Under the pieces are notes generated by a model that ran no database searches, had not been told where the DNA came from, and saw only the letters and a program-made list of their open reading frames with translations. A stretch of DNA of 34,603 nucleotides, taken from Welwitschia mirabilis (Eukaryota > Gnetophyta > Gnetopsida > Welwitschiales). The stretch lies in the NCBI GenBank assembly GCA_051453625.1, contig JBOZIK010000001.1, positions 273,864,893 through 273,899,495 of the forward strand, read 5' to 3'. This document shows positions 1 through 12,200 of this stretch, piece by piece (position 1 is the stretch's first letter; each line of letters opens with the position of its first letter). The position numbers were made by a program, and so were the translations under genes.

Positions 1-242
1 TAATTGAAGAAATTAAGCCTTCTTATTAAATTCTTCATAGACCACTAACTTAGGATCCATGATTTATTTTTAACTTTGAACCTAATTTAATAAAAATTTT
101 AAATCATACCTTCATCATATTGGAATTTTCAAAATTTATGATCACAACGTCACATTTTATAAAAATTAAATTGATAATTTAAATGCCCTTCATTCTTAAG
201 ATACAACTTTAAAATCTAGGCTCAATTTGATTTTGAGAAGGA

Positions 243-397
243 TATCATCTTTTGTATCATTCACATGACATAGGGGACGATGACTGGGATTTTTACACTC
301 AGTTATTTTATATGGTCATGTCCTCTGTCATTAGCATGATAGGGCAAGAGACACATATGTCATGGTCTATGTTGTCCACATGACATGGGGATGACAG
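243..397. repeat. Cluster of GTCATC/GATGAC hairpin modules in element A
   Basis: Three imperfect copies of a short inverted-repeat unit follow one another at about 243-301, 315-343 and 371-397. Each pairs a GTCAT-type arm with an ATGAC-type arm around a short spacer containing CACATGACAT-like sequence. The first copy continues into GGGATTTTTACA and resembles 29494-29535 of element B (GAGATTTTTTTTACCA), so it is an old shared part of the element and not a local accident. No protein-coding reading is seen across it. Confidence 0.6.
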
Positions 398-985
398 TGT
401 AGTAGTTTTTCTATAAACTCATTTTTATTCCTCATTTTCACATCAAATCTTGTGCCACTTGTCTCATCTGACTTCTCTCAGGTGCCTCACTCATCTTTCA
501 ACTTTGGAGCTATTAATTATGAGTGATTTAGTTGTACTTTATTAAAATGAGATAATTCTTCACCTTTTCTCTGGTTTAAAATTTATAACTTTTGCTTATT
601 TCACTCATTGTAGGTCGTATCAGATGATTTCTATTCATACCCATTAATTTTTTTGGTTGATCTATGCTTAGAAACTTACATAATCAAATTTTATCTATTA
701 AATTTAAAGTTATGAGTATTTTCTTCTAAAATTCTATGTTTTTTACTTTTTGGATTTTTTCACTCTTTATAAAATTAATTCATGATAGTTTTTACTATGT
801 TAGGTGCCAAATAGATCCTTGTTTCATTAGATACAATCTGGTTCTTATGAGAAAACATTTGGTTGCTATAAACAAACTTATGAATATTTTTCCATTTTCT
901 CTTAAAGTGGAACATCTCTATTTTGTGGATTTCTTCATGTAGTAACACAGGTGCATTCTCTTCTCGAATCCGCACATGCTCTATC

Positions 986-2136
986 ATGGCCTGGGTAGCA
1001 GAACAACAAGAACAAGAGGATATTCTCTAAGAGTAAAGGCATAGCCTTGAATCTGTCATTTACTAGAGGGAGATGCATTTTGGTGATTACATTTAGAGAC
1101 TTAAGCTTGTCTTAGACCATGCACTAGAGGAGCTTAGTATTCGAGACTAGTTATTACATGCTTATGGCTCTTACTATGAGGTAAAGATTATTTACTTTCA
1201 TCAAACCTTTGAGATTACCTCAGTCACCAGGGAGGATGGCTTCTGGTATGACCAAATCTGAGTCATTGTAGAAGGACGTCGCATATATACTAAGCCACAA
1301 CACATTACAGCTATTACAAGGCTTCCCAAAGATGGGGAGAGGAGTGATCTTGGTGGGGATGAGTCAGAGAGGCAAACTTATGTCATCCTGCTGGATTTAT
1401 CATATTATGCAAGTAATGATCGGTGAGGGGTTACTGTGATATATTTGCCTTCTTATTACTGCATTCTTTACTAAGCCATTATCCATAACATAGCTCTAGT
1501 TTGTCATAACATGTATGCTATGATTACCCATCTTCAAATTTTAGCCCATATTTAGTAGACAGATAGGATGGATTTAGATACCTTCATTTAGTGTCGATTA
1601 AGATGGATAAGCACCCAGTGTCAATTTTCTATCATTACTTATCCTTGTCTATTGAGTGCTCTCTTTTGATCATTTGAGATCCCCATTCCAGTAAATACTC
1701 CTTACTCAGGCCATATCATAGCTAATGATACCTATTTTAGATGACTAGGAATAGAAATACCTAGTATGGCTCCACCAGCTCCTGGTAAGGCACTTGTAGC
1801 ATAGTCACCTTCCCATGGATAGCGTCAAGCAGTTGGAGGCATTACCTTAGATCAAATCACTACATTGTTAGAAGGGATAAGCAGAGGATATATTCATAAC
1901 TTGATTAGTTGGAGGCATGCATCTGTGCTATAGAGGAATAAAGTCAAGCTACCTTAGAGAGGGTAATTAATATTTAGTAGAATGCTTCGGTGGGCATCCC
2001 TGAGCTAGTTCATGTCCATCATGATGTAATAACATCCAATCTATAAGAGCACATCTTTCATTTCTTTCCAAATACTAAGGATCTTATCATTGAGCTATCT
2101 ATGAAGATATGTGACAAGGGAGACACTGACACTTGA
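986..2136 (+). pseudogene. Decayed post-pol ORF of element A, plant-transposon-protein-like
   Basis: Between the spacer and the 3' LTR is a coding-like stretch that reads in the plus strand only with several stops and at least one frame change. The most protein-like segments lie at 1200-1660, for example the residues EGRRIYTKP, and IIHNIAL followed by AMITHLQILAHI. They align with the post-pol ORF of element B (LIHNISPSFHDSHAM and following). The general pattern recalls the 'putative plant transposon protein' domain common in plant gypsy elements, in which a conserved segment around a 'LHR..YHNL'-like motif is followed by hydrophobic helices. That family name is from memory and tentative. Position after pol is where Athila elements carry their extra, so-called env-like, ORF, but I see no signal peptide or membrane anchor that would support an envelope role. 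A TGA at 2134 ends the last readable frame. Confidence 0.5.
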
Positions 2137-2410
2137 GTTTCAGTCCTCTCCACATAAGGAACCATGATTATTGATATAGTTTTAAGTTTTACAAAAACTG
2201 TGTTTCTTTCATATCATTGTACTCAGGTATATTATTTTTCTTAGAACTGATAATCGATAATTATGTAATGATGATGAATTTCTTTTATCTTAAATTGCTG
2301 GTTTATTTAAACATGTAATGTAACTTTTGATTTAATTTTGAGGTTTTCTTTCCTTGATAATTTAGCATCATAAAACTCCTCTTTCACTTTATTTATTGAG
2401 GGACTGACAA

Positions 2411-2429
2411 AACACTAGGGAGGGGTCTA
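2411..2429 (+). other. Polypurine tract of element A
   Basis: A purine-rich run (AACACTAGGGAGGGG then TCTA) lies directly before the TGTTG that opens the LTR at 2430. This is the expected place for the plus-strand primer of a gypsy element. The tract upstream of the element B 3' LTR (31991-32018) has the same layout, with a preceding GGACTGA and a trailing CTA, which supports both calls. Confidence 0.7.
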
Positions 2430-2912
2430 TGTTGCAATTCCAAATTGTCATGTTTTAATGTTGTAATTGGCGATGTTTTGCAGGGAATAGGAATTTAATT
2501 CAATCATTTTCAGGCATTCTATTATGAACTAATCTCATAATTTAATTATGATCTTAAATGCCATATTTTCATCTAGAAGAATAAGAATTCAACCAAGGAG
2601 GAAGTAGAGCAAAAAGTGAAGGAAAACACCAATAAAATAATTATCATCCCCTATGTCATTCCCATAACATAGGGCATGATCGAAGGCTAACTTAGCAAGG
2701 TTAACATGGTGTGTTGATGTGGCTGTCATGATCTTCGTCATCCCCATAACACAAGAGATGACATAACCATTAATTTTTGAATTCGAACTCCAACGACTTT
2801 CTCATGTAGTGGGCTGTGATTGGATGATGAAGGGGTGTCATGTCATTTGTCATCCCTACAACAATAGTAATAGAATAGTGCCATAACTTTTACTTAACTG
2901 AGTTAATTAAGG
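2430..2912 (+). mobile_element. 3' LTR of element A, left part, cut by an assembly gap
   Basis: Starts with TGTTGCAATTCC straight after a polypurine tract. It aligns along its whole visible length with 7735-8213, with many transitions and small indels, including the shared marker sequences AATTCAACCAAGGA, AACACCAATAAAAT and TGTGATTGGATGATGAA. Two hairpin modules lie at about 2648-2674 (perfect 8-base arms CCCTATGT/ACATAGGG) and 2736-2764. The right part of the LTR, with promoter and end, is lost in the gap at 2913. Confidence 0.75.
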
Positions 2913-3012
2913 NNNNNNNNNNNNNNNNNNNNNNNNNNNNNNNNNNNNNNNNNNNNNNNNNNNNNNNNNNNNNNNNNNNNNNNNNNNNNNNNNNNNNNNN
3001 NNNNNNNNNNNN
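2913..3012. other. Assembly gap (100 N)
   Basis: Exactly 100 N, the usual placeholder for a gap of unknown size. The sequence changes from an A-type LTR on the left to chromovirus RNase H on the right, so the missing piece could hold the rest of the LTR and the 5' part of the chromovirus, or the two contigs may not be true neighbours. Confidence 0.95.
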
Positions 3013-4800
3013 TTAGGTAAAGTATTAAGAGTGTTTTTGATGTAGAAAGAAGATTGATAGCCTGTGCATCTAGGAAATTAAATAATCATGATAAGAATTA
3101 TCCTCTTCATGACCTAGAGCTAGCAACAGTTATTCATGCATTAAAAACTTGGAGGTACTGTCTTTACAATAAATAGATAGAAATTTGGACAGATCATAAG
3201 AGCTTAAAGTATATTCATACATAGCTTAATTTGAATATTAGACAGAGATAATGGATGGAATTTCTATAAGATTATAATCTAACAATGAACTATCATGTAG
3301 AAAAGGCAAATATAGTAGCACATGCTTCGAGTAAAAGGAGGTACGTACTCTATAAATTGATAGTGGACAGTGATTTACAATGAATGATTCAAGAGGTACA
3401 ATAGTATTTTTTGCTATGTAAAAGAGTTAAAGAAACTAAGATGGAAGGACTTACAATCTCAAAGGATGATTTGGTATGCTATTTAGAGAAGATTGTGGTA
3501 CCTAATGTAGAAAAGATTAAACAAATAGTATTTAATGAATATCATATAACTAACTATGTCATTCATCCTAGAGTTAGTAAGATGTATAAGAATATTAAAT
3601 AATACTACTAATGGCTAAGAATAAAGTCATAGATAGTAGCTATATAGCTAAGAATATAACTTATTAATTAATGAAGGTAAAGCATAAATACCCAACATAA
3701 CTTCTATACCTTCATAATATTCCACAGTGGAAATGGAAAATGATAGGAATGAATTTTATCATAGGATTTCCTAGAACTAAGAAAGGATATGATTTTATTT
3801 CAATAGTAGAAAATCATTTAACTAGGAGTGAATATTTCTATTTAGTAAAAACAAGTGGTATGGCTAAATGAATTACAAGGGAGTATGTTAGAAGTGTTGT
3901 TAATTTTATAGAGTCCTTAAAATAATAATTTCAAATAGAGATAATAAATTTACTTTAAAGATTTACATAGTTTTTCATAAGGAGATGGGCATGAAACTGA
4001 ATTTGAGTATAGCTTTTCATCCTCAAACATATGCGAAAACTAAAAGAACAATTTAAATATTAAAAGACTTACTAATATTAGTTATTTTGTACCTTGGAGG
4101 TTTTTAGGTAGATCATTCATCATTAGTATAATTTACTTATAATAGTACTCATTAAGAATTAATTGAATATGCACAATTTGAAGCTTTTTATGGAAGAATA
4201 TGTAAAAGTTTAGCATCTTGTTTTGATATAGCAAATAAGAGACTACTATAAGATTCATCCACTTAATGGTTAGAGGAAAACATTAGGATGACCAAGAAGA
4301 GATTATAAGTAGTAAAAGAGGGATATGACAAATATGCTAATTGATACAAAAGACAAGTAGAATTTTAGGAAGGAGATCATGTTTTTCTCAAGTGTTCCCA
4401 ATTCAAAGGAGTTTTTAGATTTGGTAAGAAAAGTAAATTATCTTTGAGATTTATAAAAACACATTAGATCACTAGAAGAATTGGACTTCTGGCTTACAAT
4501 TTAGAGCTATCATCATAGTTATCTATGTTACACAATGTATTCCATGTATCTCCACTATGAAAATGTATTTCTAATGGAATAAATATTATTTTATATCAAG
4601 ATATAACAATTCTTTCTAATTATACCATAGAAGCTCAAGAAATAAAAATATTAGATTAAAAGAAAATGGTACTTTGAGGAAAAATAATCAAGTTATACAA
4701 GGTTCAATTATTAGAGTAGATAGAAGATGAAGTGACATGGAAGTCAGAAAGTGAAATATTACAATGGAAACCCAAGATCCTAATGAGTTTCTAAAAGAAA
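3013..4800 (+). pseudogene. Tekay/Del-type chromovirus pol remnant: RNase H, integrase, chromodomain
   Basis: Three domains follow in the order typical of plant chromoviruses. RNase H, about 3030-3345, shows ACASRKLNNHDKNYP, DLELATVIHALKTWRYCLY and TDHKSLKYI. Integrase, about 3440-4480, shows VIHPRVSKMYKNIK near its N-terminal part, IPQWKWKMIGMNFIIGFPRT at the catalytic core, and VFLKCS and FGKKSKLS-like remnants further on. A chromodomain-like tail at about 4640-4780 includes EVTWKSESEI. The first catalytic Asp of the integrase core is Asn here (AAT at 3752-3754). Stops, mostly TAG and TAA at former Trp and Gln positions, and several frameshifts make it non-functional. The 5' part (gag, protease, RT) is not present and would lie in or before the gap. 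The domain calls are firm; the Tekay/Del label rests on remembered family motifs. Confidence 0.85.
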
Positions 4801-7734
4801 TCATCTTAAGGAAAAGATAATTAACATAACCAGCTTTATTCATAAGGTTATAAAACTTTCTAAGTTAGATAGATAAGTAATTAAGCATTAGAAAATAATT
4901 AAGAATGCCAAATTTAGTTATTACTTGTTTAAAAATAATAAAATAGTAAAAGTAAAAGTAAAAATAAATATGAGCATGTTTATGTATTTTAGAAATTCAT
5001 CGAAAAGTTAATCTACAATTATTTCTTTTTAGTTAATTAATATAAAGGTTGGGTTAAGTATGAATTTTGCTATTATTTATGCATGTTTTTCTATTCTTCT
5101 AGCCAAAATTGGATTACTTTACTTGTTTTTGAAAAGAAATAGAAGTTTGATGTATATTTCTTTTAATTCTATCTTATTGATGAACTATTAAATTATAAGT
5201 ATTTTAGAGTATCTACTTATGTTATTTATTTGATATAGTTAAATTTATTTAGTAATGTTATTATATTATTATTTACACCCTATGGCTAGGAATAAAAAGG
5301 AGGGCTTAGGGAAACCTAAACCACCTGTAGGCACTTAACCTTTACTATTAGTCTTTAGCTATAACTACCCTAGTCCCTTAGCTAGCAAATTCATATATGA
5401 ATACCTTGTGATTGTGACCACGTTAAAACCTTGGAAATGATTAGCAGTACTCATGAACTTAGCTATAGAATAAGTATGATCTCAAATACTTTTATAGATA
5501 TTCTTGTATAATGTTAAACTTATACTTATATTATCTTATATGATTAAAAAATTATCTTGCTAGTAATATTTATATGCTCTTGAAATTTCTTTAGCATCTT
5601 GTGTAATTCATCTAGTATTCTATAGAATTCATAATATTGTGAAACCCTTCATGTTATAATTTTTAAGATGCTTGTATGAATTACAGAGTCTTCACGTATC
5701 TTGTTGATGTTATCCTTGAACGAGCCTTACTATTAGCCTATCCTAAATCATCCTTGTGAACATATTATGAATTGAACATCAACTTGTGATTGTGATATGA
5801 TAAATATGAGAAATAAAACTAGTAGGATAACTAGTTGTATAGATTTTAGAGAGTGATACTCTCTATTGAGAATTCCAAGGCTAGGGTACCAAACTTCTAG
5901 AATGAAAAGGAAAAAATGTACATACTTTATATTATTTATATCCCTTTTGGAAATGTGCAACTAGATTATTAAAATCTATTTTGAAATAATGGTAAATGAA
6001 GATAATGCTAAATCAAAACTAAGATCTTGGTTAAGTCTTTAAATGTATTAGTTTCTTTTACCTTTTACCTTTGGAAATTCCTCTTCTACCCATTCTTCGT
6101 TGTGGATAATACTGAGAACTGTAATGGATGCAGTTCTTAGAGCATATATCTATGTATAAGACCTATTGCAAAGGAGGATACTAAAAAGCATTAAAGACCC
6201 TAACAAGGACTTGGTATGATTTAGATGTTTTACTTTAGTTATTAAACTAATATTTTATAGTAGTTATGTTTGAAATATTGTGCATCTTGAATATATGTAA
6301 TATCTATTTTAGTTAACATGATGTTAGTCAATTATTACATTCAAGTTTATCCTTAGCAATAATAAAAGATTTATGAGTTATTTGCATTTGCATATATTAC
6401 GTGGTTACTTTTCCTTTATGAAAATATATAAATGTATTAGTTATTTTGTTTCTTTTTTTAAAAGAGTTATTCTAAAAAGTATAAATGCTTTATAAATTTA
6501 TTTTTAGTAGTACATACCTTAAGCCACAAATTGTTTACTTATAATAACTTATAGTCATAACAATACCTTTACTATTGTTTAGTTTAAAAATATCCTCCAA
6601 TGTTACATTACGGTAGAGGATTAAGTTTACTAGTTGTTTAGTAGAAAGTTAAGAGTTTTAACCCTTATATGCCATTTTATACCCTTATTTTTCCTACAAA
6701 GAAAATTAGTTATGTGCAATAAATATGATACAAACAACTTTAAACCACTGACAATTTCAAAATTTACATATTTATTTATTAATATAGAATACCTCTTAAA
6801 GAGGATTCTAATAATACAAGATGACTATCATTAAAATTAATAATTCATTCGGTATTGGCAGAGTAGTATATGAAGGATCTTAATGCACAATAAATGGCCC
6901 TCCATATGTATGTCTCATATGCTCTTGCATACATTCTCATGCATCCATAAGCATCAACATAACTAAAACTTAATTTTATTTTCATCACCCAAAAGAAACA
7001 AATTTCATGCATCTAGACATCTTTCATTTCTGCCAAATGCTTTTCTTCAAATGTCTCTTAGGATTCTGCAGATTTATAGTTGTAGAAGAATAATACAACA
7101 CTTAGATTTGAGCATTTCAGGGACTTTGCAGAAGAATAATTTAACACCTAGATTTGAGTATTTTAGCAACTTTCTTTGATGAATTCCTATACTTTTCTTT
7201 GACAACAAATGCTCTATTTTTTCCTATTAACTATTCTTTTCATTTCCCAAGGGCTTTCCACTGAAACATGGCTGAATGGCTAAACTCATGAAGCTTGATA
7301 AAGTATTAATCAAGAACACTCCTTTACATATTAAAAGAATCATCAGTCTTATGCAATAGGAAAATATGCCACTGATGTTCATCATTACCACTACTATTTT
7401 TTCATTCACACAATGAATTGCTGATAAGATTGGCATTTGCTAAGTTTGTTGTCGGATGTGCAGCCTCTCTTATTTCTTTGGCTTCTGCAATGCTCCTCTT
7501 CTTCCTAGCATCGGCTACCTCCCTCTTTGTTATAAAAACTCTTTCTTTGTATTTTTTTTCTTTTGCATTTATCAATGAATTTACTTTTTTCATTAGATCT
7601 TATTAAACTAAGTCTTTTATGGCTTGTTTTTATTTATAGAAGACAAAGATTTACAGATAGAAGTACTAAAGAAGACAATCAAAGGGTGTTGGAATTTTTC
7701 TTTGGGTAATGCTAATACTTTTAATGTTGGTATG
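4801..7734. other. Gene-free stretch after the chromovirus; probable LTR and unidentified sequence
   Basis: No domain or long frame is recognisable. The first part, to about 6300, follows the chromodomain, so a decayed 3' LTR is expected there; a possible TATA-like AATAAAAAGGAGG lies at 5290-5302, but I cannot fix LTR ends because no partner LTR is in the window. A short hairpin with 7-base arms (AGAGAGT/ACTCTCT) lies at 5848-5864. About 6840-7610 looks somewhat richer in G and C and less repetitive, holds a 46-base tandem repeat, and matches none of the elements I recognise. Short frames here, such as 62-63 codons on both strands at 7402-7606, overlap each other and show no motif. Confidence 0.4.
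7085..7176. repeat. Two-copy 46-base imperfect tandem repeat
   Basis: Copy one is 7085-7130 and copy two 7131-7176. Both begin GAAGAATAAT and share AACAC.TAGATTTGAG and a CAACTTT/GACTTTG-like end. Differences are few and mostly transitions. No coding frame explains it. Confidence 0.7.
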
Positions 7735-8285
7735 TGTTGTGATCACAAATTATCATCTTTTAATGGGGTAATTGGTAATGTGTTACAAGGAATAGGAATT
7801 CAATTTAGTCATTTTTAAGCATTTTATCATGAACTGATTTAACAATCCAATTATAACCTTAAATGCAATATTTTCATCTAAAAAAAAAGGAATTCAACCA
7901 AGGAAAAAGTGGAGCAAAAAGTAAAGAAAAACACCAATAAAATGACTTTCATTCCTGATGTCATTCCCACGACATAGGGCACAGTTGAAGCAAGCTTATG
8001 GAGGCTAACATGGCTTGCTAACGTGGCTATCATGACATGTGTCATCCCCACAACACAGGAGATGACATAGCTGTTAATTTTCTAATTCGAATTCTAATGA
8101 GTTTCTGATGTGGTGGACTGTGATTGGATGATGAAAGGGTGTCATGTCACATGTCGTCCTCACAGTAACAGTAATACGATAGTGTCATAACTTCTTCTTA
8201 ACCAAGTCAATTAAGGTTTAGTTTGCATCTAATTATGCATCTTCACTATACTGATCTCCCTGATCTGTAACCACCCTAGAAAATC

Positions 8286-8293
8286 TATAAAAA
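8286..8293 (+). promoter_or_regulatory. TATA box of the A-type LTR
   Basis: TATAAAAA followed by a run of C lies about 550 bases into the LTR, after the hairpin modules, which is the normal place for the U3/R boundary of a plant gypsy LTR. No functional evidence is available from sequence alone. Confidence 0.55.
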
Positions 8294-8469
8294 CCCCCAT
8301 TTAGCATCATTTAGTAATATTTTTAGCATTAGAGAATTGGTGACAAAGGCATCTAAGGAGTTAAGGGTCCATTTCAATATAGGAGAGATTGTTCTTGGTG
8401 ATTAAGGTATGCTTCTGATATTGAGGAGTTACTACCTTACTGAGGTATTGTAAGACATTCAATTCATTT

Positions 8470-8475
8470 AATAAA
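8470..8475 (+). promoter_or_regulatory. Possible polyadenylation signal of the A-type LTR
   Basis: AATAAA about 180 bases downstream of the TATA box, as expected for the R region. In such AT-rich sequence this hexamer is common by chance, so the call rests on position. Confidence 0.3.
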
Positions 8476-9246
8476 ATGTATTTCTTCTTCAAATATTATG
8501 ATTTCTCTTATGGTTTATGTTGAATTTTAATTAATGCTATTTTCTTAGATTAATACTGAATTAGACATAGGTCATAAGGGTTGAGTTGGATGATAACAAC
8601 TCAGAAATTTGATTATCATAGGCTTGCATCTCATCTCTCTTTCATAATTTGCATTGCACATTAGAAAAGTTGCATTGTCAATTTCTTTTTTTGCATTAAA
8701 AAATATAAAATTGATTAAAACATTAGACTGTAATTAAAATTATATTCTTTCTTATTTATGTTCTTGATTAGATTGTTGCCTTATGCTCTCTAGATTATGA
8801 CATTCATTGGTTAATTCATCCTATACTAAGCCTAGTTGCAATTTCCTTATTTCAAGAATTGATTGCTTTTAAAGTGCAATTTAGGTGACCAAGAAGCAAT
8901 AATACTCTAATGCTTACTTAGCACTCTTCACCCTTTAATAAATCAGAATTAAGTAGCTTACCCTATGTTTTCAGGTCAACGACCTCCATTCATTAATAGC
9001 TAGAGTCTGAACATTCATTCACAGTCCAAGTGAGCCATCCCCATAATCCTTTTCCTACTGGAAACTAAAAATGAACTAGATTTGGGTTATTTTACCCAAG
9101 AAGAGATTAATGTTTTTCCCAAGACTTGGAAAAGGGAGAATATATATCAGATGGGAAGAGTGGTAAAACCAGACTTAAATCAATTAGCTTAGTAATGTAA
9201 AATATCACTAGGAGCAAAGAGACTGGGTTTTCCCTAGGTTCTTAGC

Positions 9247-12200
9247 ATGCCTCTCATCACATGAAATGTGAGGAGCTATGCTCCCTAGGGAAATAGAAAG
9301 AAATAAAATGTTTTACCTATTCTTAGTTTCTCTTATTCTTTGACATTTTAAAAACAAAACTACACAAATTTTCTCTTGTGAATTTTATGCTGAAGTTATT
9401 TTTAGATTGGCATAACTTAAATAATTTTGAAACTAGTGGTAAAGGGAGAATTCTCATACTTTGAAATACTTCAAGTACTTCTGTTACTAAACTCTATAAT
9501 TAATGAATTTATAATCATGTCAAGGATTTCCAAGGAGAATATGAATACTATGCTATGATGGTATATAGATGTAACATAGCAACTAGATAGCTTTACTATG
9601 GTAAGACCTCAACAAAATTGCCCTATCTATTAAAGGAACTTAGATTATCAGTGGTAATTTTAACTACTTCCTCTTGAATGGGAAAAAAATAAATGGTAGG
9701 AGGGTTATAAGAAGGAAGATGGAGGAACTACTCACATTTACCTTTATACATCACATCATCGATCTAAAGTTTATAGGTGAGTTCTTTACTTGGAATGATT
9801 TCCATCATTTAGAAAATAGAAATTACTGCAAATTAGATAGAACCCTAGTAAATGACTTCTGGTTAGAAAAGTACGAGAACTCTTTAGCCTTGTTTATGCC
9901 TCTGGGTATATCTAACCATTCCCCTTGTGTGGTTCTCTTTGGAGAAAATTTGATTAAGAATATTACCTTTTCTTTCTATATAATTGGTGCTTAGATGATC
10001 ATTTCCTTTCCACTATTGGCAAAGCCTAGTCTGCCCACATTAAAGGATACCCTATGTATGAATTGACACAAAAATTGAAAATAGTAAAAAAAGCACTAAA
10101 AGGTCTCCATAAAGCAAACTAATATAATATTATAGGTTGAATTAAGGAAGTATGAGACTCCCTACATCTAATCCAGCACACTTTTCAAACCAATCCTTTG
10201 GAGCATTACCTCTTAGAGAAGGAGCAAAAAAGATATAAGACCTATAGAAAACTCTTAAAAGCTCAAACCTTGATGTGAAAATAGAGAGCTAAAATCACTT
10301 GGATTAAAAAAGAAGATTCAAACATGCCTTTTTTTAATGTGCAAATGAGAAACAACAGAATCAAGAGTAATGTTCAAGTTCTATTTAAGGTAGATGACAC
10401 AAGAATTGATTCCTTATAAGATTATATTTAGGATCTTTTGATGTACTACTAAAATCTTCTAGGCTCCTCCATAGATTACCCTCCCATTCAACTTCCTTTG
10501 GTAGTGATAAGTCTAATGTGTTAGGCTTTCAATGCATCATCTTTATGCCTCCATCACTGACAAAGAGATTGAGCTAGCTATTTAGAGTATTTTAGATGAG
10601 AAATCCCCTAGCTTAGATGGTTTTACTACTACCTTTTTCAAAAGGCATAACCCATAGTAGGATCTAAGATAAAGTGTGTAATTAAAAGTTTCTTTGAATC
10701 TGGTTAATTACTCAAAGTTGTGCATCACACCACCTTAGTCCTCATTCCAAAAAAGTTAAGTCCTTATTATGCCTTAGATTTCAGACCTATTTCTTGCTAT
10801 AATGTTATCTATAAGTTTATTTCAATAATACAAACTTCAAGACTCAAGTCGATTATGCCCTTTCTAATAGGCCATCAGCAAAGGGCTTTCATAAAAGGGA
10901 AAAGCATAATTCACAACATTCTTCTTGGCTAATAAATACTATAAAACTATAATAGAAAGTACATCAACCCAATATGCATAATTAAAGTTGATCTTCAAAA
11001 AGCTTATGACTCTCTTGAATGGGACTTTCTAGAGTAGCTTCTCTTTTAAGTGGGTTTCCTACATAGATTTATCCATTGGATTATGACACGTGTGAGAACT
11101 AATCCATACTCTATTCTAATTAATGGTGAATTCATGGCTACTTTATAAGTATAAGAGGCCTCAAATAAGGTGATCCAATGTTTCCCTACTTGTTCACCCT
11201 AGTTATGGATTACTTTGGGAGGCTCCTAGCCAACAGATTAGTGAAGGCAATTTCAAATACCATCCAAAATGTAAATCTATAAAGCTAATACATTTAATGG
11301 TTGCAGATGATTGTAATTCTATAAAGCTAACACATTTAATGTTTGCAAATGATTTACTTCTCTTTAGCAAAGAGGATGTAGCATCTATTTGAATCCTTAA
11401 GACAGTCCTAAATCAGTTTGCTCAAGAATTGGGACTTAAGACAAATCTAGATAAATCTTAGGTTTTCTTCACTGGAGTTAATTTCTTAGATAAATAAGTC
11501 ATCCTTCATGAAATTTAGTTTACAGAAGGAAGTCTTTCCTTCAAATACCTTAAAGTTTCTCTTACTTCAAGATCTATATCCTTGGATAATTACCTCCCTT
11601 TGATCAAACGAATAACTCCCAGAATCCATTACTATACAACCCAATACTTGTCTTATTAAGGTAGATTGGAGCTAGGTAGATTAGTCCTTTAAATACTCCA
11701 AATTTATTAGTGTTAGATTTTAATGTTACCTAAGAAGGTGATCAAGAAAATAGAAGCTATATGTAGGTCTTTTCTATGGATAGGAAAGGAAAAATCAAAT
11801 AAAGAATTGATGGCATAACATAAAGTGTGCTATCCAAAATTTGAAGGTATCTTAGGATGAAGAATATATGCTCTTCAACAAAGCCCTCATGTTGAAAAAT
11901 CTATGGGAAATAGATAATAAGAAGGACTCTCTATGGGTTAACTAGGTGCATTCTATTCATCTAAAACAGTTTAATTTTTGATTGACCCATATCAAATTCT
12001 TATTCCCTTGGGCATTCCAAAAAATACTCAAACTCAAAGAAGAGGTTTTAAAGTGTGTGCTTATCATAGGTACTCATCTAAAGTGGCTTGATCATTCTTC
12101 TCCATTTTTAGCTTTAGTAGCCTATCAAGTCCTTCTTTCACCCCAGCTAAAGAATGCCTGGTGTTATTCTCTGTGGGACTTTCTTGGCTAGCCTAGGCAC

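Larger units (their letters stand above)
1..2429 (+). mobile_element. 3' internal region of an Athila/Tat-like LTR retrotransposon (element A)
   Basis: This stretch lies just upstream of an LTR start at 2430 and ends in a polypurine tract, so it is read as the last part of an element whose 5' half lies outside the window. It aligns by eye with the matching part of element B: the hairpin-rich block at 243-301 resembles 29488-29545, the decayed ORF at about 986-2136 resembles about 30300-31478, and the pre-LTR tract resembles 31985-32018. Bases 1-240 and 400-985 hold no coding sequence I recognise. The two reading frames covering about 736-987 on opposite strands look like chance. The order of parts is clear; clade assignment is inferred from element B. 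Confidence 0.7.
7735..8990 (+). mobile_element. Second A-type LTR (solo or from a truncated element)
   Basis: The left end TGTTGTGATCACAAATTATC aligns with the LTR start at 2430, and similarity continues to the end of the sequence visible at 2912. Unlike 2430, it is not preceded by a clear polypurine tract, so it reads better as a 5' LTR or solo LTR. It carries a convincing TATA box at 8286 and a possible polyadenylation signal at 8470. The right end is not certain: I see no primer binding site, and the LINE leader begins around 8990-9240, so the end may have been lost. Hairpin modules lie at about 7957-7981 and 8041-8068. Confidence 0.65.

Noticed and set aside
243-397. Spaced short repeats as a CRISPR array
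   Set aside because: Copies are degenerate inverted units with irregular spacing, in a plant retroelement; there are no uniform repeats or spacers and no cas-like genes.
736-987. Overlapping 68- and 70-codon frames on opposite strands
   Set aside because: Mutual shadows in AT-rich DNA; no motif, and the equivalent part of element B has no matching protein.
5848-5864. 7-base-arm hairpin as a terminator or regulatory element
   Set aside because: It is isolated, with no gene or transcript end nearby; such hairpins are expected by chance over 34 kb.
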